Positions 37,101-45,388 of a stretch of 64,000 nt of DNA are shown piece after piece. A program made the translations under genes and the position numbers. The notes beneath the pieces were generated by a model that was not told the origin of the DNA, did no database searches, and saw only the letters and a list, made by a program, of their open reading frames with translations. This stretch comes from G963669295 sp963669295 (GTDB lineage Bacteria; Bacteroidota; Bacteroidia; Flavobacteriales_D; CALLUQ01), in the NCBI GenBank assembly GCA_963669295.1, contig OY769938.1, forward strand, positions 5,084,001 through 5,148,000. Direction: 5' to 3'. How positions within the stretch are numbered: position 1 is the stretch's first letter; the number at the start of each line of letters is the position of its first letter.

Positions 37101-37961
37101 TCCAACCAAAGCAAGGATGTGTTGAAGAAGAATGTGAGCAACTCCATTAAGAAGGTGGCCAACGACACTTCTAGAAACAACAAAGTGGAGTTTTCATCGG
37201 TAAGCTCCGAAGAGTTTCAGGAAGACATTGCCAATAAAGAAACCATTAAGCTCGAAAACCCCAACATTGGGCGTACGGTAAACTATAACTTTTTCCAGGT
37301 GCAAAACCATTTTGGCACTACGCTGAAGTTAACCGACGTGAAAATCATGATCAACTCTGGCCAGGAGATCATTGAAGGAACTGGCATTCAAGACATGCGC
37401 GTGTTTGAGCTGGAGGAATTCGGGAAGATTTATGCTAACTCGGTACAAACAGACCATGAGATTGTGGTAAGCTCCATCATTGCACGGCAGGTATTTAAAC
37501 ATTACGCCAATTTTTTACCTGGCATTACTTCTGGCAATGGTGCCTTACACATCGACGAGCATACTACAATTGATCCTGAATTGATCAAAATATTGATGTA
37601 CAGCAGCGAGGAGTTGGAGAGCGCCACTGATAAACAGGCACTGTTAGAGAAAATTAAGGATGGACTGGAGTCGCTCAAAGCTGTTCCGTTTAGTTTCAAA
37701 GAACAATTGGTACAGGAAAAAACAACATTGGCCGTAAATGCTGGAGCCTACCACATGGAGGCTAACGTAGGCCTGTTACCAGCTACAGAAAATTACCTGG
37801 AAGAACGCAGGGTGATTGAACGCAAAATGCAGGAAGCAGAAGTAGAGCACTTGAAGGCCCGTACTGCCGCACAGGCATTTTTTCCTCCGGCAGAAGGTGT
37901 AATTGGCACAGGATCTGAGTCTCCTGTTGCGACTCCGCAAAGTACTGATAGTAATGGCTGA
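34146..37961 (+). CDS. Very large hypothetical protein with jelly-roll N-terminus and coiled coils
   Basis: The 1271-residue protein has no signal peptide or sorting domain. Residues 1-185 resemble a LamG/DUF1080-like jelly-roll (TGMVVNFTSLNHYFLFYVDR, LSFSLNGNNIYVVKHQLLNGKVGLYT). Coiled coils follow at about 280-365 and 670-720. Residues 830-880 read QIEIGWQGYGLSELNHTINL and then FPGEIKELVVEKKTSIT, followed by a Ser/Lys/Glu-rich low-complexity stretch with alternating Ser-Ala (about 880-990) and a folded C-terminal region with NYNFFQVQNHFGTTLKL. No enzyme motif is visible. Its stop overlaps the next gene's start by 8 bases (ATGGCTGA), so the two products are made together, perhaps as complex partners. 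Confidence 0.75.
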   Translation: MSRTPTFDNLIHSRNITDWEAVDLSATSSNWEKTPEGIVQTQVVGTRKTVSGSLLLLNTPVDEAYAIGVSTRTGARYKTGMVVNFTSLNHYFLFYVDRYAGTGKCQVTVAKVVDGDFTQLCKEKCELPTSGLANFMVVAISDGLSFSLNGNNIYVVKHQLLNGKVGLYTQQNDDALFTQCLVTTEDARATLPSTNNSWSTSGQHAPTLPSTTNGNSSLLHFLNIKPPASKTQVEFMEVFAVPLDSFYNSLNDVIHAGKPDNSSAFVEKTKLIDQRPRRWYRELKYINDDLALLSKKLLRKGKMLSLAEDAIDDELDSTGTSRQRLKLLEQDAFEKEQEYRAVQLEIDQKKAEKTALQRTIKTNGYLLQDIGENDPLYAEGYTFSISKPVAKGLEFEPVPLPDTTDAFDDAWEALETKLYKALFNTGAISETGKSLYTLAQKELVSVDDNTSLQAKINVLEASIASIDLGIAAILSGEGNAQEVAAIDDWKLDKMALEAERNNYLPFDPDDYPMITATSDPLKTSSTAMVSESEKLRNWIATHVPITGEEATSLRNEISEHNNQYVFAEDPLGYINNLYIGDNFVSQLPLYRMKKLVLSQFLFDAPYPNGGGSYIFHAGILHPEIAHVYSREAHVIYDADGYRRVYISQGSKRLALDISKFFDYAIATCDAYIAHHEANIENSTTALSKLRTERTLKATELQQLKDSGILPLRQQFFTFWNDPENELLQDMNYELVAPDGDPLTDFLVEQEQRIEQKEVVKTYLYTPTEDGYYNQYGQSLRAFINNDQLRLQPNVSLFPIMDDDGNYSGEVIKAVKNPKQSMAKPHLPIIKFIETYQIEIGWQGYGLSELNHTINLFPGEIKELVVEKKTSITKKQETSRTEGQEVKQHVTSSFEDNLQNEFSEQDKSEAKDESKQKTDASTSGESNQSRTSESSRDFSASASVSGSFWGVKASASASASSKRKNTSASSTKRAFSMAQSREGLRASNQSKDVLKKNVSNSIKKVANDTSRNNKVEFSSVSSEEFQEDIANKETIKLENPNIGRTVNYNFFQVQNHFGTTLKLTDVKIMINSGQEIIEGTGIQDMRVFELEEFGKIYANSVQTDHEIVVSSIIARQVFKHYANFLPGITSGNGALHIDEHTTIDPELIKILMYSSEELESATDKQALLEKIKDGLESLKAVPFSFKEQLVQEKTTLAVNAGAYHMEANVGLLPATENYLEERRVIERKMQEAEVEHLKARTAAQAFFPPAEGVIGTGSESPVATPQSTDSNG

Positions 37962-38889
37962 AGATAAAGAGGAAGCCCTTAATATACCTGAAAAGGAAAG
38001 CAATGCTACTGCAAAGGCGTTGAGTGTGCAGCAGGCATTGGATACCGCTGATGAGCCTCAACCTCCCCTCCCCGACCCTAAGCCTTCTCCTAAAAGTGGC
38101 GGTGTTGGTGATGTGCATTACTATCAGCTAATCAAAAACAACAAGTTAGCTATAGGTGTTGGTTTTGGTTATGATGCCATGACCGGCTATAGTAATTTTA
38201 CTTATTACCTTAAGAAAACAGCAGGTTTTGAGCGGAAAACGGAAGGCGTGGCTAACGACCAGGAAGTGTGGATAAAAACGGTGAACATGGCCTTTCCTGA
38301 TGAAAGACGGGAGATACAACTTGAAGTTGAGGTGATCAACGAAAAAACAGCTACTCCGCGAGCTAAGTTTATGCGCTTTATTAAAGAAAAGCAGGTGCTG
38401 ATTTATGGGGGTCATGCCCGTTGGGGATCGGGATTTGATTTTGATTCGTTGGAAGATAAGGCCGAAAACATCGACCTGACCCGCGACCTTCCAAAAGCGG
38501 GGATTCCTGCCAACGAATACCGCCTGTGGTGCTTTTTAAGCTGTAAATCGTTGCGCCACAAGCTCAAAATCAGGCGGATGTTCCCGGTTAGTAAATACCC
38601 CATTGCTACCGTTTACTCAAAAGAAAATATTTATTCCGACTGGCCCGACGCGGTGATTCAAACCATTATAGAACAAGGTACGTTGTATCAAATGGCTGTA
38701 CGGCTGGATGAGTATGAGCACGAACATGTAGTAAAAAACCTGGACCTGTTTACGCGTATTTACAATAACAATGTAAGCAAGCAAGACCCTGAAGCTCGAA
38801 AAACGGCAGCCATTGCTAAGAAAAAAATGAATTTCTTCTTCCAGTTAAAAATGAAAAACGAGCAGTATTACGAGTTCGATGCGCCTTAG
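37954..38889 (+). CDS. Hypothetical protein with possible clan-CD (caspase-fold) dyad
   Basis: The start is placed at the ATG overlapping the upstream stop (ATGGCTGA). A longer frame starting 51 bases earlier is less likely. Residues 1-50 are a charged, Pro-rich linker. The folded part contains EKQVLIYGGHARWGSG (His154) followed about 40 residues later by YRLWCFLSCKSLRHK (Cys197). A hydrophobic strand ending in GH and a second strand ending in SC is the arrangement of caspase/gingipain-fold proteases, so a His-Cys dyad is possible. Flanking residues differ from the usual HG and AC, and the assignment is tentative. It could equally be a structural partner of the 1271-residue protein. Confidence 0.7.
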   Translation: MAEDKEEALNIPEKESNATAKALSVQQALDTADEPQPPLPDPKPSPKSGGVGDVHYYQLIKNNKLAIGVGFGYDAMTGYSNFTYYLKKTAGFERKTEGVANDQEVWIKTVNMAFPDERREIQLEVEVINEKTATPRAKFMRFIKEKQVLIYGGHARWGSGFDFDSLEDKAENIDLTRDLPKAGIPANEYRLWCFLSCKSLRHKLKIRRMFPVSKYPIATVYSKENIYSDWPDAVIQTIIEQGTLYQMAVRLDEYEHEHVVKNLDLFTRIYNNNVSKQDPEARKTAAIAKKKMNFFFQLKMKNEQYYEFDAP

Positions 38890-38965
38890 TGTTGGTGAGA
38901 GTGATGGAAAATGTGAAATGGCAAAGGGGAAATGGGTGATGTGAAGGACGTGTTAGCGGACTTTC

Positions 38966-39850
38966 CTACTCAAATACTTTTTCGGGTTGATGTTCGAGGG
39001 CATACACATGTTCGCGTACCCGTTGTGCCCATTCGATGGGGCGCAATGTGTTGTCAAAAGTATCAGGGGTAATGGCTTTGCCAAAGGTAACGGTAAGCGA
39101 TTGTTTCTTTTGTTTCATCATTTCATCCACCAGGTACAGCATTTCGATGTTAGATTTAATGCCCAACGCCTTGCGCCAGTTGGCCAGTCGGTAAAAGAAA
39201 GTGGAGTTTTTGCCGTTGATGTGCACCGGCACTACCGGGCGTTGGTGATTTTTTGATCCATTGATGAAGGTTTTCTTCCAAGATGGGTCAACGATCTTCC
39301 CTCCTTTTCGTCGCGATACCAGTCCGGCAGGAAAATAAGGCACCAGGGCTTCAGAGGCAAATGCTTTTTGAATGGAAGTGGCATTGTTTTTCCCTTTTCG
39401 GTTGCTGGCCTTGTTGATGGGCGTAAACAGCACTCGCAGCGGTGGCAGGTTCATAAGGATGTCGTTGACCGGAAACAGCATGTCGCTGCGCTTTTGTCCG
39501 ATAACGTGCATTAAGATCATGCCATCGATCCCCCCCAGTGGGTGATTACCAGCTACAATGCACCGCTCGTGTTGGGGCAGATGCTCCAACCCTCGTACAT
39601 CAATCTTGATGTCAAACTCATCAATGAGCACAGCTTTTACAAAGTCGAGCCCTTCTTTATCGCGGTGGGTATATAAGATGCGGTTGACCTCTTTTTCGTG
39701 GGTAATGCGCTTGATGTAGTTGAAGATGAATTTTGGGATTTTGCGCGCCAGCTTGGGATTCTTTTGCTGGAAAGTAGCTTCAACGTTGATGAAGTTTTCA
39801 GTAATTTCTTCGTTGACCGATGGTTTTATGACAGGAGCCTCTACTTCCAC
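38966..39850 (-). CDS. PlsC-like acyltransferase
   Basis: The H-x4-D acyltransferase motif is present as AGNHPLGGIDGMIL, and later blocks LRVLFTPINKASNRKG and LVPYFPAGLVSRRKGGK correspond to the FPEGTRS-type substrate motif of glycerolipid acyltransferases (here PAGLVSR, as in hemolysin/olsA-like members). The 294-residue length fits the lysophospholipid or ornithine-lipid acyltransferase group. No transmembrane segment is obvious. It probably acts at the inner-membrane surface with acyl-ACP or acyl-CoA. Confidence 0.85.
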   Translation of the reverse strand: MEVEAPVIKPSVNEEITENFINVEATFQQKNPKLARKIPKFIFNYIKRITHEKEVNRILYTHRDKEGLDFVKAVLIDEFDIKIDVRGLEHLPQHERCIVAGNHPLGGIDGMILMHVIGQKRSDMLFPVNDILMNLPPLRVLFTPINKASNRKGKNNATSIQKAFASEALVPYFPAGLVSRRKGGKIVDPSWKKTFINGSKNHQRPVVPVHINGKNSTFFYRLANWRKALGIKSNIEMLYLVDEMMKQKKQSLTVTFGKAITPDTFDNTLRPIEWAQRVREHVYALEHQPEKVFE

Positions 39851-40173
39851 GCTGCAAAGCTAAGAACAATATGGATAATGTGAAATGGTAAAGGTTAAAG
39901 GAAATAAGGTAATGTGGAGAGCATGTTAGGGTAAATGGAAGATGAAGGTGAGGAAGAGGGCGTTCCCCTGGCGTCTGGTCTTCGATACGATTTACTTGCC
40001 TACGTCAAGTAAATTACTCAGAGACACGGCAGGGATAATATTCTCGTTTTACTCGAATCACTCAAGTACTCGGTGCAGGAAAGGAATGGGAGGAAGTGTT
40101 AAAGACCTATATGCAAAAAGCACCTGACTCCTATGTAGCCTGGTGCTTTTAGTATTTATGGTTTCCCTTGTTG
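39851..40173. other. Intergenic region with degenerate repeats
   Basis: The first 100 bases are purine-rich and contain broken pieces of the AATGTGAAATGGTAAAGG type, also present near 38900 and 52490. Around 39960-40090 is unique sequence with a TTACTTGCCTACGTCAAGTAA inverted repeat. The last part holds the terminator at 40115-40150. No gene is seen. Confidence 0.4.
40115..40150 (-). terminator. Terminator of the BNR/T9SS gene
   Basis: A stem AAAAGCACC / GGTGCTTTT with a 17-base loop is followed by Ts on the minus strand, 24 bases past the stop. Confidence 0.65.
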
Positions 40174-41397
40174 TTATAATTTATTGAACCGGCGAACGGC
40201 CACTGCACTGTTGCTGTTGACCTTCATCATATAAGCACCCGAAGGCAAATGCGACACATTGATCTGCAATGAGGTGGTATTTAATGTATTATGCAGCTCC
40301 ACACGCTTTCCGGTAAGGTCAAAAATCTCGATGCTCCTTACATGATCCGATGCATTGATGGTGAGTTGATCTTTGGTAGGATTGGGATAACTGTTTACCC
40401 AGCTATTGTCGATCGTTTCCTCAATGGCATTGGCTCCTCCCTGCCCATCGGTAAATACTCCTGAGCTGTAAGCCACATAAACATCATCGTTAAAGTAGGC
40501 GATGTCGGCCAATGAAAATAAGTCTAAGCCGGTAATGTTGCCGGTAATGTCTACCCACGATGCACCATCATCAATAGAGTAAAAAACACCTTCAAAGCCA
40601 GCAAAGGCAAACAACGTATCGTTGGCTCCTTCTACAATACCACAAAGCGTATAACCTTTCAAATCGCCTGTTCCGGCCTGCCAGGTTGCCCCATCATCGT
40701 CGGAGTAATGCAGCGATGTAACTGGATGACTGGAGAGCGCGATGAACCTCCCATTGTGGTAGTACAATCCGTTATATAAAGCAGCATTTAACCCTGGCAC
40801 TACAGTCCAGTTTAGTCCATTGTCAGTCGACTTGTATAATGCAAAGTTGGTACCCATAAACAGGTCTGACCCTATTTGCAACATCGACATGCATATTTCG
40901 TTGGTAGGGATTCCTCCAGCACTTAGGGTCCAGGTAGTACCATTGTCGGTAGATCTAAATACGCCTCCCCCTGAATTCATGTTGGCACTGGTTACGCAAA
41001 AAGTTACTCCATTAAAATGGTGGAAGTACCTTCCGTAGTTGGTAGCACTCGATACCATGTTTACATTATCCGTTGGATTCCATGAATTGCCATTGTCGTT
41101 TGAACGATATACGCCATCGGGTGTACCCACATATAAGTAGGTGCCATCAGTTCCTATGTGTTTGGTTTGTGCAGCAACTGCATTCAAGCCATTTATTTGT
41201 TGGGTCCAATTGGTACCATCGGAAGTCATATAAACCCCATCGGCTCCTGAGGTAGAATAAAGGCTGCCGTTGTGTACCAGCAGTCCCATTGACGAGCCAT
41301 AACCAGGGCGGGTGTTGGCCCATTGGGCTTCGCCTACTTGATACAGGCACAGTGTGATGGCTACTAAAAGTATTCTAATTGTAAATGTTGATTTCAT
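40174..41397 (-). CDS. BNR-repeat secreted protein with T9SS sorting domain
   Basis: The start is set at MKSTFTIRILLVAITLCLYQ, a signal peptide, 32 codons inside the longest frame. The body has repeated BNR/Asp-box blocks (DDNGNSW, RSTDNGTTW, KSTDNGLNW, YSDDDGATW, YSIDDGASW) typical of a sialidase/VPS10-like propeller. No sialidase catalytic residues are evident, so it is probably a binding protein. The last 75 residues (SYPNPTKDQLTINA, LPSGAYMMKV) form a T9SS type-A domain. It is divergent from the histidine kinase gene, with a good promoter at 41439-41469 and a palindrome abutting the -33 box. Confidence 0.85.
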   Translation of the reverse strand: MKSTFTIRILLVAITLCLYQVGEAQWANTRPGYGSSMGLLVHNGSLYSTSGADGVYMTSDGTNWTQQINGLNAVAAQTKHIGTDGTYLYVGTPDGVYRSNDNGNSWNPTDNVNMVSSATNYGRYFHHFNGVTFCVTSANMNSGGGVFRSTDNGTTWTLSAGGIPTNEICMSMLQIGSDLFMGTNFALYKSTDNGLNWTVVPGLNAALYNGLYYHNGRFIALSSHPVTSLHYSDDDGATWQAGTGDLKGYTLCGIVEGANDTLFAFAGFEGVFYSIDDGASWVDITGNITGLDLFSLADIAYFNDDVYVAYSSGVFTDGQGGANAIEETIDNSWVNSYPNPTKDQLTINASDHVRSIEIFDLTGKRVELHNTLNTTSLQINVSHLPSGAYMMKVNSNSAVAVRRFNKL

Positions 41398-41438
41398 AGT
41401 TTCGTTTAATTTGGTGAAACACTTGCAAATAATTGAAT

Positions 41439-41469
41439 CAAAATTATTGGGTTGCTGTTGGCGGCACAA
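41439..41469 (-). promoter_or_regulatory. Bacteroidota promoter of the BNR/T9SS gene
   Basis: On the minus strand TTG (41469-41467), 20 bases, then TAATTTTG (41446-41439), an exact match to the TTG-N20-TAnnTTTG pattern, about 41 bases before the start codon. Confidence 0.6.
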
Positions 41470-41485
41470 TGAGGCATATGCCTCA
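41470..41485. promoter_or_regulatory. Perfect 16-bp palindrome, candidate operator
   Basis: TGAGGCATATGCCTCA is fully self-complementary. It directly adjoins the -33 TTG of the BNR-gene promoter and lies 54 bases before the histidine kinase start. A 14/16 match recurs at 44581-44596 before the response regulator gene. Confidence 0.55.
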
Positions 41486-41538
41486 ATTTGCATTCGTAGC
41501 TATGGTCGAAAATCAATATTTTCCCTATACTTAACCTG

Positions 41539-44500
41539 TTGAAAGGTCTCATTCTCATACTATTCTTCTTAGTACACCAGGCATGTTGCATGGGGCAATT
41601 TCGGTTTCACCATTTCGACATTGAAGATGGCCTTTCCCAAAATTCTGTCACAGATATCTTTCAGGATAGCGAAGGATATTTATGGTTAGCTACCCAGGAT
41701 GGATTGAGCCAATACGATGGACGTAGTTTTAAGAATTACAATGTTTCCAGCGATCCTACGCGTTCCTTATCCGATAACTTTTTGTGGGCATTGGACGAAG
41801 ATGCCAACGGCAACATTTGGGTAGGCTCTAGAATTGGATTGAACCGCATTAACAAAAGTACAGGCACCTGTGTGCGTTACTACCTTCAAAGTCCCGACTC
41901 TACCAAACTCATGGGACAATCTGTGGTAACAGTTGCTTATTTTAATGAACAGATATATGCCGCCTTTAATCGTGGCTTGTATCTTATTGATCCTGCTGTA
42001 CATCCCGATTCCTCTCGTGTGGTAATCGACGAATCAAGCCGTGTTTTAATGGAAGGTGATAGGATTGCTGTAGGCCTGATGAAAGATACTGTTTCCATGA
42101 CGCTTTATGCCATTCATGTGGATGGGATTACCAACTTAACCACCTTACAATACTTTCCTTTTCCTGAAGGTTTTGAGCCTGGAAAGCAGGGGTTTTATCA
42201 ATCGACACAAGCTGCTAATGGCACGCTTTGGTGGACCAATACGGCTAATGTGTTTTACATGAAGCAGGGCAGTACTACCATTCAGCGTTTTGCTTTTGAC
42301 TTTGCCGATGAGATTGTTTACGACCTTGCTTATTGTAATGGAAACCTTTGGGTAGGTACTATCAATGGTATTTACGTATTTGATCGCTTTCGGCTGCTGC
42401 ATCACATCAAAAAACCAGAAGATTCGAAAAGGGGGTTGTCTTTCAATGCCGTTGCCTCGTTGCTGGAAGATCGGCAAGGAAAAATGTGGATAGGTACTGC
42501 TGGTAAAGGGCTGCACGTATACAATCCACATCAGGAAAAATTCAAATTCATCGACGATCGGTTGCTGGGTAAAAACCAAATACCACGGAGCGTTGTTCAA
42601 ACACCCGGGCACAAAATGATAGTGGCTACCAACGAGGCACTTTGGTTGTTTCGCCTAAAAGCGCACCAGCATCTCACCAACTATACGTTTGCATCGGATG
42701 CCATCGTTGAACGAAAAGAGATTTTTGTAGAAGGGATGGAAGAGTTGAACGCTAGTTACATCACCACGGGCTTTAATGGCGATGTGTTGGTAGGCACATC
42801 GGGTAATGGCTTAATTGTATTGGACAGCACATTGCGTAAAAAAACCATTGTTCGGTTTGAGACAGACAATATGTATTCTAATGTTGTTTCGGATGTGGTG
42901 CCATTGGCAGATACTGCTGTTTTAGTGACTACTTTCTATGGTGTTTTCCTGTTGGACCTCAATTACCAGGTGATACGCAGCTATTTACAGGAGCTTGATG
43001 GCCCTTACGATTCTAATTATTACCTGGATGCTTATGTTGATGCAGAGCACCAATTGTGGTTGGGCTCTAATGTAGGGTGCTTTCAGCTCGATTTATCAAC
43101 TGGAACCTTTACTCCTTATCGTTACGATAAAAGCAATTTAAAGCATTCTCCAGGTTTTTATTTTGTATCGGGGTTTGTGGATATGGGCAATGGTGAGTTG
43201 TGGATGGCTACCTATGGTGGAGGAATTAGCTGCTTGAATAAAGCAAGTGGCTTGTTTACCCATTACACGGTAGAGCATGGTTTATCGAGCAATGTTTGCA
43301 ACAGCATTGTAAAAGATCTTGATGGAAATTTATGGGTAAGCACCAATTATGGCATCAGTAAGTTTACAATAGCCACGGCAACATTCGACAATTACTATAC
43401 CAATGATGGAGTGAACTTCAACGAGTTTAATATGCATGCTTTTTATACCAATGCCGCTGGTGAAATCTTTTTTGGTGGTCCCAACAGCCTTACCATCTTT
43501 CACCCTGCTCAAGTTAAACCTTCCTCTTTTCAATCGAACACCATCATTAGCGAAGTATCCATTAATTATGCACAGGCCAACCATCGTTTGCAGCACAACG
43601 AAATTCACCTCTACCCTTCTGATCGTACCATTACCTTTAATTTTACCGGATTCAACTACAGCAGGTCGCCCCGAGTTCGCTACAAATACTTGTTAGAAGG
43701 GTACGATACCGGCTGGATTGAATTGGACGATAATACCTGGCGGGCCAATTATACATCGTTACCCCCCGGAGAATATGTATTTAAGGCCACTTGCACCAAT
43801 GAAGATGGGGTATGGAGCAACCAGCAAGCACAAGTGTTTTTGGTAGTGCATCCTCCCTTTTATAATACCTGGTGGTTTATTACACTGGTAGTAATAGTGG
43901 TATTGGTTATAGTGGTATTGATTGTTCGTTATTTTGCACAGCGCAAAATGAAGCAGCGGTTGCAAGCGCTTAAATTGCAACAAAAAATTCAGGAAGAAAA
44001 GCAACGTATCTCTCGCGATTTGCACGACAACATTGGCTCAGAAATCACCTTACTCATTTCATCCATCGATCAGCAGCACCATGGCAATGCCAATGCTAAA
44101 GGCTGGAAAGAGCTGGGAAAAAATGCCCGTAAAATGATGGCGCAATTGCGACAAACCATTTGGGTGATGAACAAGGAATGCATCTTGCTCAAAGATTTTA
44201 AGCAAAAGGCTACCGACCACCTGGTACGCATGCTGGAAAACACAGCAATAAGGCACGAGGTAACACTTCGTGGCGATATGAATGCCGAACTTTCTCCTGC
44301 GGTAGCCATGCATTTGTTTCGCATCATACAAGAAGCCGTCAACAATACCATAAAGCATGCGGAGGCGTCCTCCTTTCAGGTGCACTTCTCCTCTAACAAC
44401 AAGTTGTTGCACATTACCATTCAAGACGATGGTATTGGGTTTGATACGACACAATCTACCAACGGTCATTTTGGGTTGAAAAACATGCACGACCGTACGG

Positions 44501-44583
44501 TGGAGCTAAATGGTACATTTAACATCAGTGCTGAACAAGGCAAGGGCACCATTATAGAACTTCATATTCCTGGCAACAAATGA
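41539..44583 (+). CDS. Two-component-propeller sensor histidine kinase
   Basis: Starts with TTG; no in-frame ATG precedes the signal peptide (LILILFFLVHQACCMGQ). Residues 20-690 hold Reg_prop blades (EGYLWLATQDGLSQYDG, GNIWVGSRIGLNRI, GKMWIGTAGKGLHVYNP, GNLWVSTNYGISKF), then a Y_Y_Y domain and one transmembrane helix (about 779-802). The kinase core is HisKA_3 with phospho-acceptor His829 in RISRDLHDNIGSE and a HATPase_c with EAVNNTIKHAEASS (N box) and DDGIGFD (G1). It is a NarL-class, outer-membrane-facing hybrid of the type used for glycan or nutrient sensing in Bacteroidota, without a fused response regulator. Its partner is the LuxR-type regulator 68 bases downstream. Confidence 0.9.
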   Translation: MKGLILILFFLVHQACCMGQFRFHHFDIEDGLSQNSVTDIFQDSEGYLWLATQDGLSQYDGRSFKNYNVSSDPTRSLSDNFLWALDEDANGNIWVGSRIGLNRINKSTGTCVRYYLQSPDSTKLMGQSVVTVAYFNEQIYAAFNRGLYLIDPAVHPDSSRVVIDESSRVLMEGDRIAVGLMKDTVSMTLYAIHVDGITNLTTLQYFPFPEGFEPGKQGFYQSTQAANGTLWWTNTANVFYMKQGSTTIQRFAFDFADEIVYDLAYCNGNLWVGTINGIYVFDRFRLLHHIKKPEDSKRGLSFNAVASLLEDRQGKMWIGTAGKGLHVYNPHQEKFKFIDDRLLGKNQIPRSVVQTPGHKMIVATNEALWLFRLKAHQHLTNYTFASDAIVERKEIFVEGMEELNASYITTGFNGDVLVGTSGNGLIVLDSTLRKKTIVRFETDNMYSNVVSDVVPLADTAVLVTTFYGVFLLDLNYQVIRSYLQELDGPYDSNYYLDAYVDAEHQLWLGSNVGCFQLDLSTGTFTPYRYDKSNLKHSPGFYFVSGFVDMGNGELWMATYGGGISCLNKASGLFTHYTVEHGLSSNVCNSIVKDLDGNLWVSTNYGISKFTIATATFDNYYTNDGVNFNEFNMHAFYTNAAGEIFFGGPNSLTIFHPAQVKPSSFQSNTIISEVSINYAQANHRLQHNEIHLYPSDRTITFNFTGFNYSRSPRVRYKYLLEGYDTGWIELDDNTWRANYTSLPPGEYVFKATCTNEDGVWSNQQAQVFLVVHPPFYNTWWFITLVVIVVLVIVVLIVRYFAQRKMKQRLQALKLQQKIQEEKQRISRDLHDNIGSEITLLISSIDQQHHGNANAKGWKELGKNARKMMAQLRQTIWVMNKECILLKDFKQKATDHLVRMLENTAIRHEVTLRGDMNAELSPAVAMHLFRIIQEAVNNTIKHAEASSFQVHFSSNNKLLHITIQDDGIGFDTTQSTNGHFGLKNMHDRTVELNGTFNISAEQGKGTIIELHIPGNK

Positions 44584-44596
44584 GGCAAATGGCTCA
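44581..44596. promoter_or_regulatory. Degenerate copy of the 16-bp palindrome before the response regulator
   Basis: TGAGGCAAATGGCTCA matches the palindrome at 41470 in 14 of 16 positions. It overlaps the histidine kinase stop codon and lies 56 bases before the regulator start. Confidence 0.45.
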
Positions 44597-44651
44597 TTGT
44601 ATCGCCCATTCTTTTTTTTGAATTTTGGTGTTGAACCTTTATTTTAAGAAC

Positions 44652-45293
44652 ATGACCATTAAAGTAGCTGTTGCTGAAGACATCCCTGAGTTGGCCAAAA
44701 GCATTCAAGCCAGGTTCAGTGCCTTCGAGGAAATTGACCTTGCCTTCATTGCTTCCAACGGGCTGGAGCTATTGGTAAAGCTTCAAAATCAGCCGGTTGA
44801 TATCATTTTAATGGACATCAACATGCCTGTAATGAATGGCATTGAGGCTACTGCCAAGGTCAAAAAGAAATTCCCTGACACTCGGGTTATTATGCATACT
44901 GTGTTTGATGAGGATGACAAGATTTTTGAATCCATCCTTGCTGGTGCCTCTGGTTATTTGTTGAAAGACGACAAACCTTCGCGCATCTTATCTTCGCTAC
45001 AAGAAGCCATGGAGGGCGGTGCCCCCATGAGTACGGTTATTGCTTCTAAAGTGTTGGGGTTTATTAAAGGCGGTGCCGAAACCAGTCAGGCTACGTTTAA
45101 CCTCAGTACCCGAGAGCTTCAAATATTACAGCGCATAGGCAAGGGAGAAAACTACCAGGAAATTGCAGATGTGCTGTTCATCAGTCCTAAAACGGTGCGT
45201 AATCACATTCAAAAAATCTACAAAAAGCTGCATGTACACAACAAGGTAGATGCGGTAACGGTAGCCATCAAAAACAAGCTCATTTCTCCTTAG
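44652..45293 (+). CDS. LuxR/NarL-family response regulator
   Basis: The start is set at the ATG of MTIKVAVAEDIPELAKS; an upstream TTG frame is less likely. The receiver domain (1-120) has the acidic pair near residues 9-10, phospho-acceptor Asp55 in IILMDINMPVMNG, Thr in HTVFDE and Lys in LLKDD. The C-terminal NarL-type helix-turn-helix (about 145-210) reads STRELQILQRIGKGENYQEI, then SPKTVRNHIQKIYKKL. It is the cognate partner of the upstream kinase by position. The palindromes at 41470 and 44581 are plausible binding sites, as NarL regulators bind inverted repeats, but that is inference. Confidence 0.92.
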   Translation: MTIKVAVAEDIPELAKSIQARFSAFEEIDLAFIASNGLELLVKLQNQPVDIILMDINMPVMNGIEATAKVKKKFPDTRVIMHTVFDEDDKIFESILAGASGYLLKDDKPSRILSSLQEAMEGGAPMSTVIASKVLGFIKGGAETSQATFNLSTRELQILQRIGKGENYQEIADVLFISPKTVRNHIQKIYKKLHVHNKVDAVTVAIKNKLISP

Positions 45294-45325
45294 TACGTTG
45301 CATTGTTCTTCTTAAGGTTCATATG

Positions 45326-45344
45326 GCATGCTGCTACAGCATGC
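45326..45344. repeat. 8-bp perfect inverted repeat upstream of secreted-protein gene
   Basis: GCATGCTG-CTA-CAGCATGC. There is no T run, so an operator or RNA hairpin is more likely than a terminator. It lies 33 bases past the regulator stop and 44 bases before the next start. Confidence 0.4.
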
Positions 45345-45388
45345 ATTGTATGTCGCAATAATTGATTGATAACATAAACATTGAACCA

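Noticed and set aside
36324..37109. 261-codon minus-strand frame
   Set aside because: Antisense to the 1271-residue gene, with no family similarity and poor residue composition.
40174..41397. Active sialidase
   Set aside because: BNR/Asp boxes are present but no catalytic Arg triad or Asp/Tyr/Glu set could be identified.
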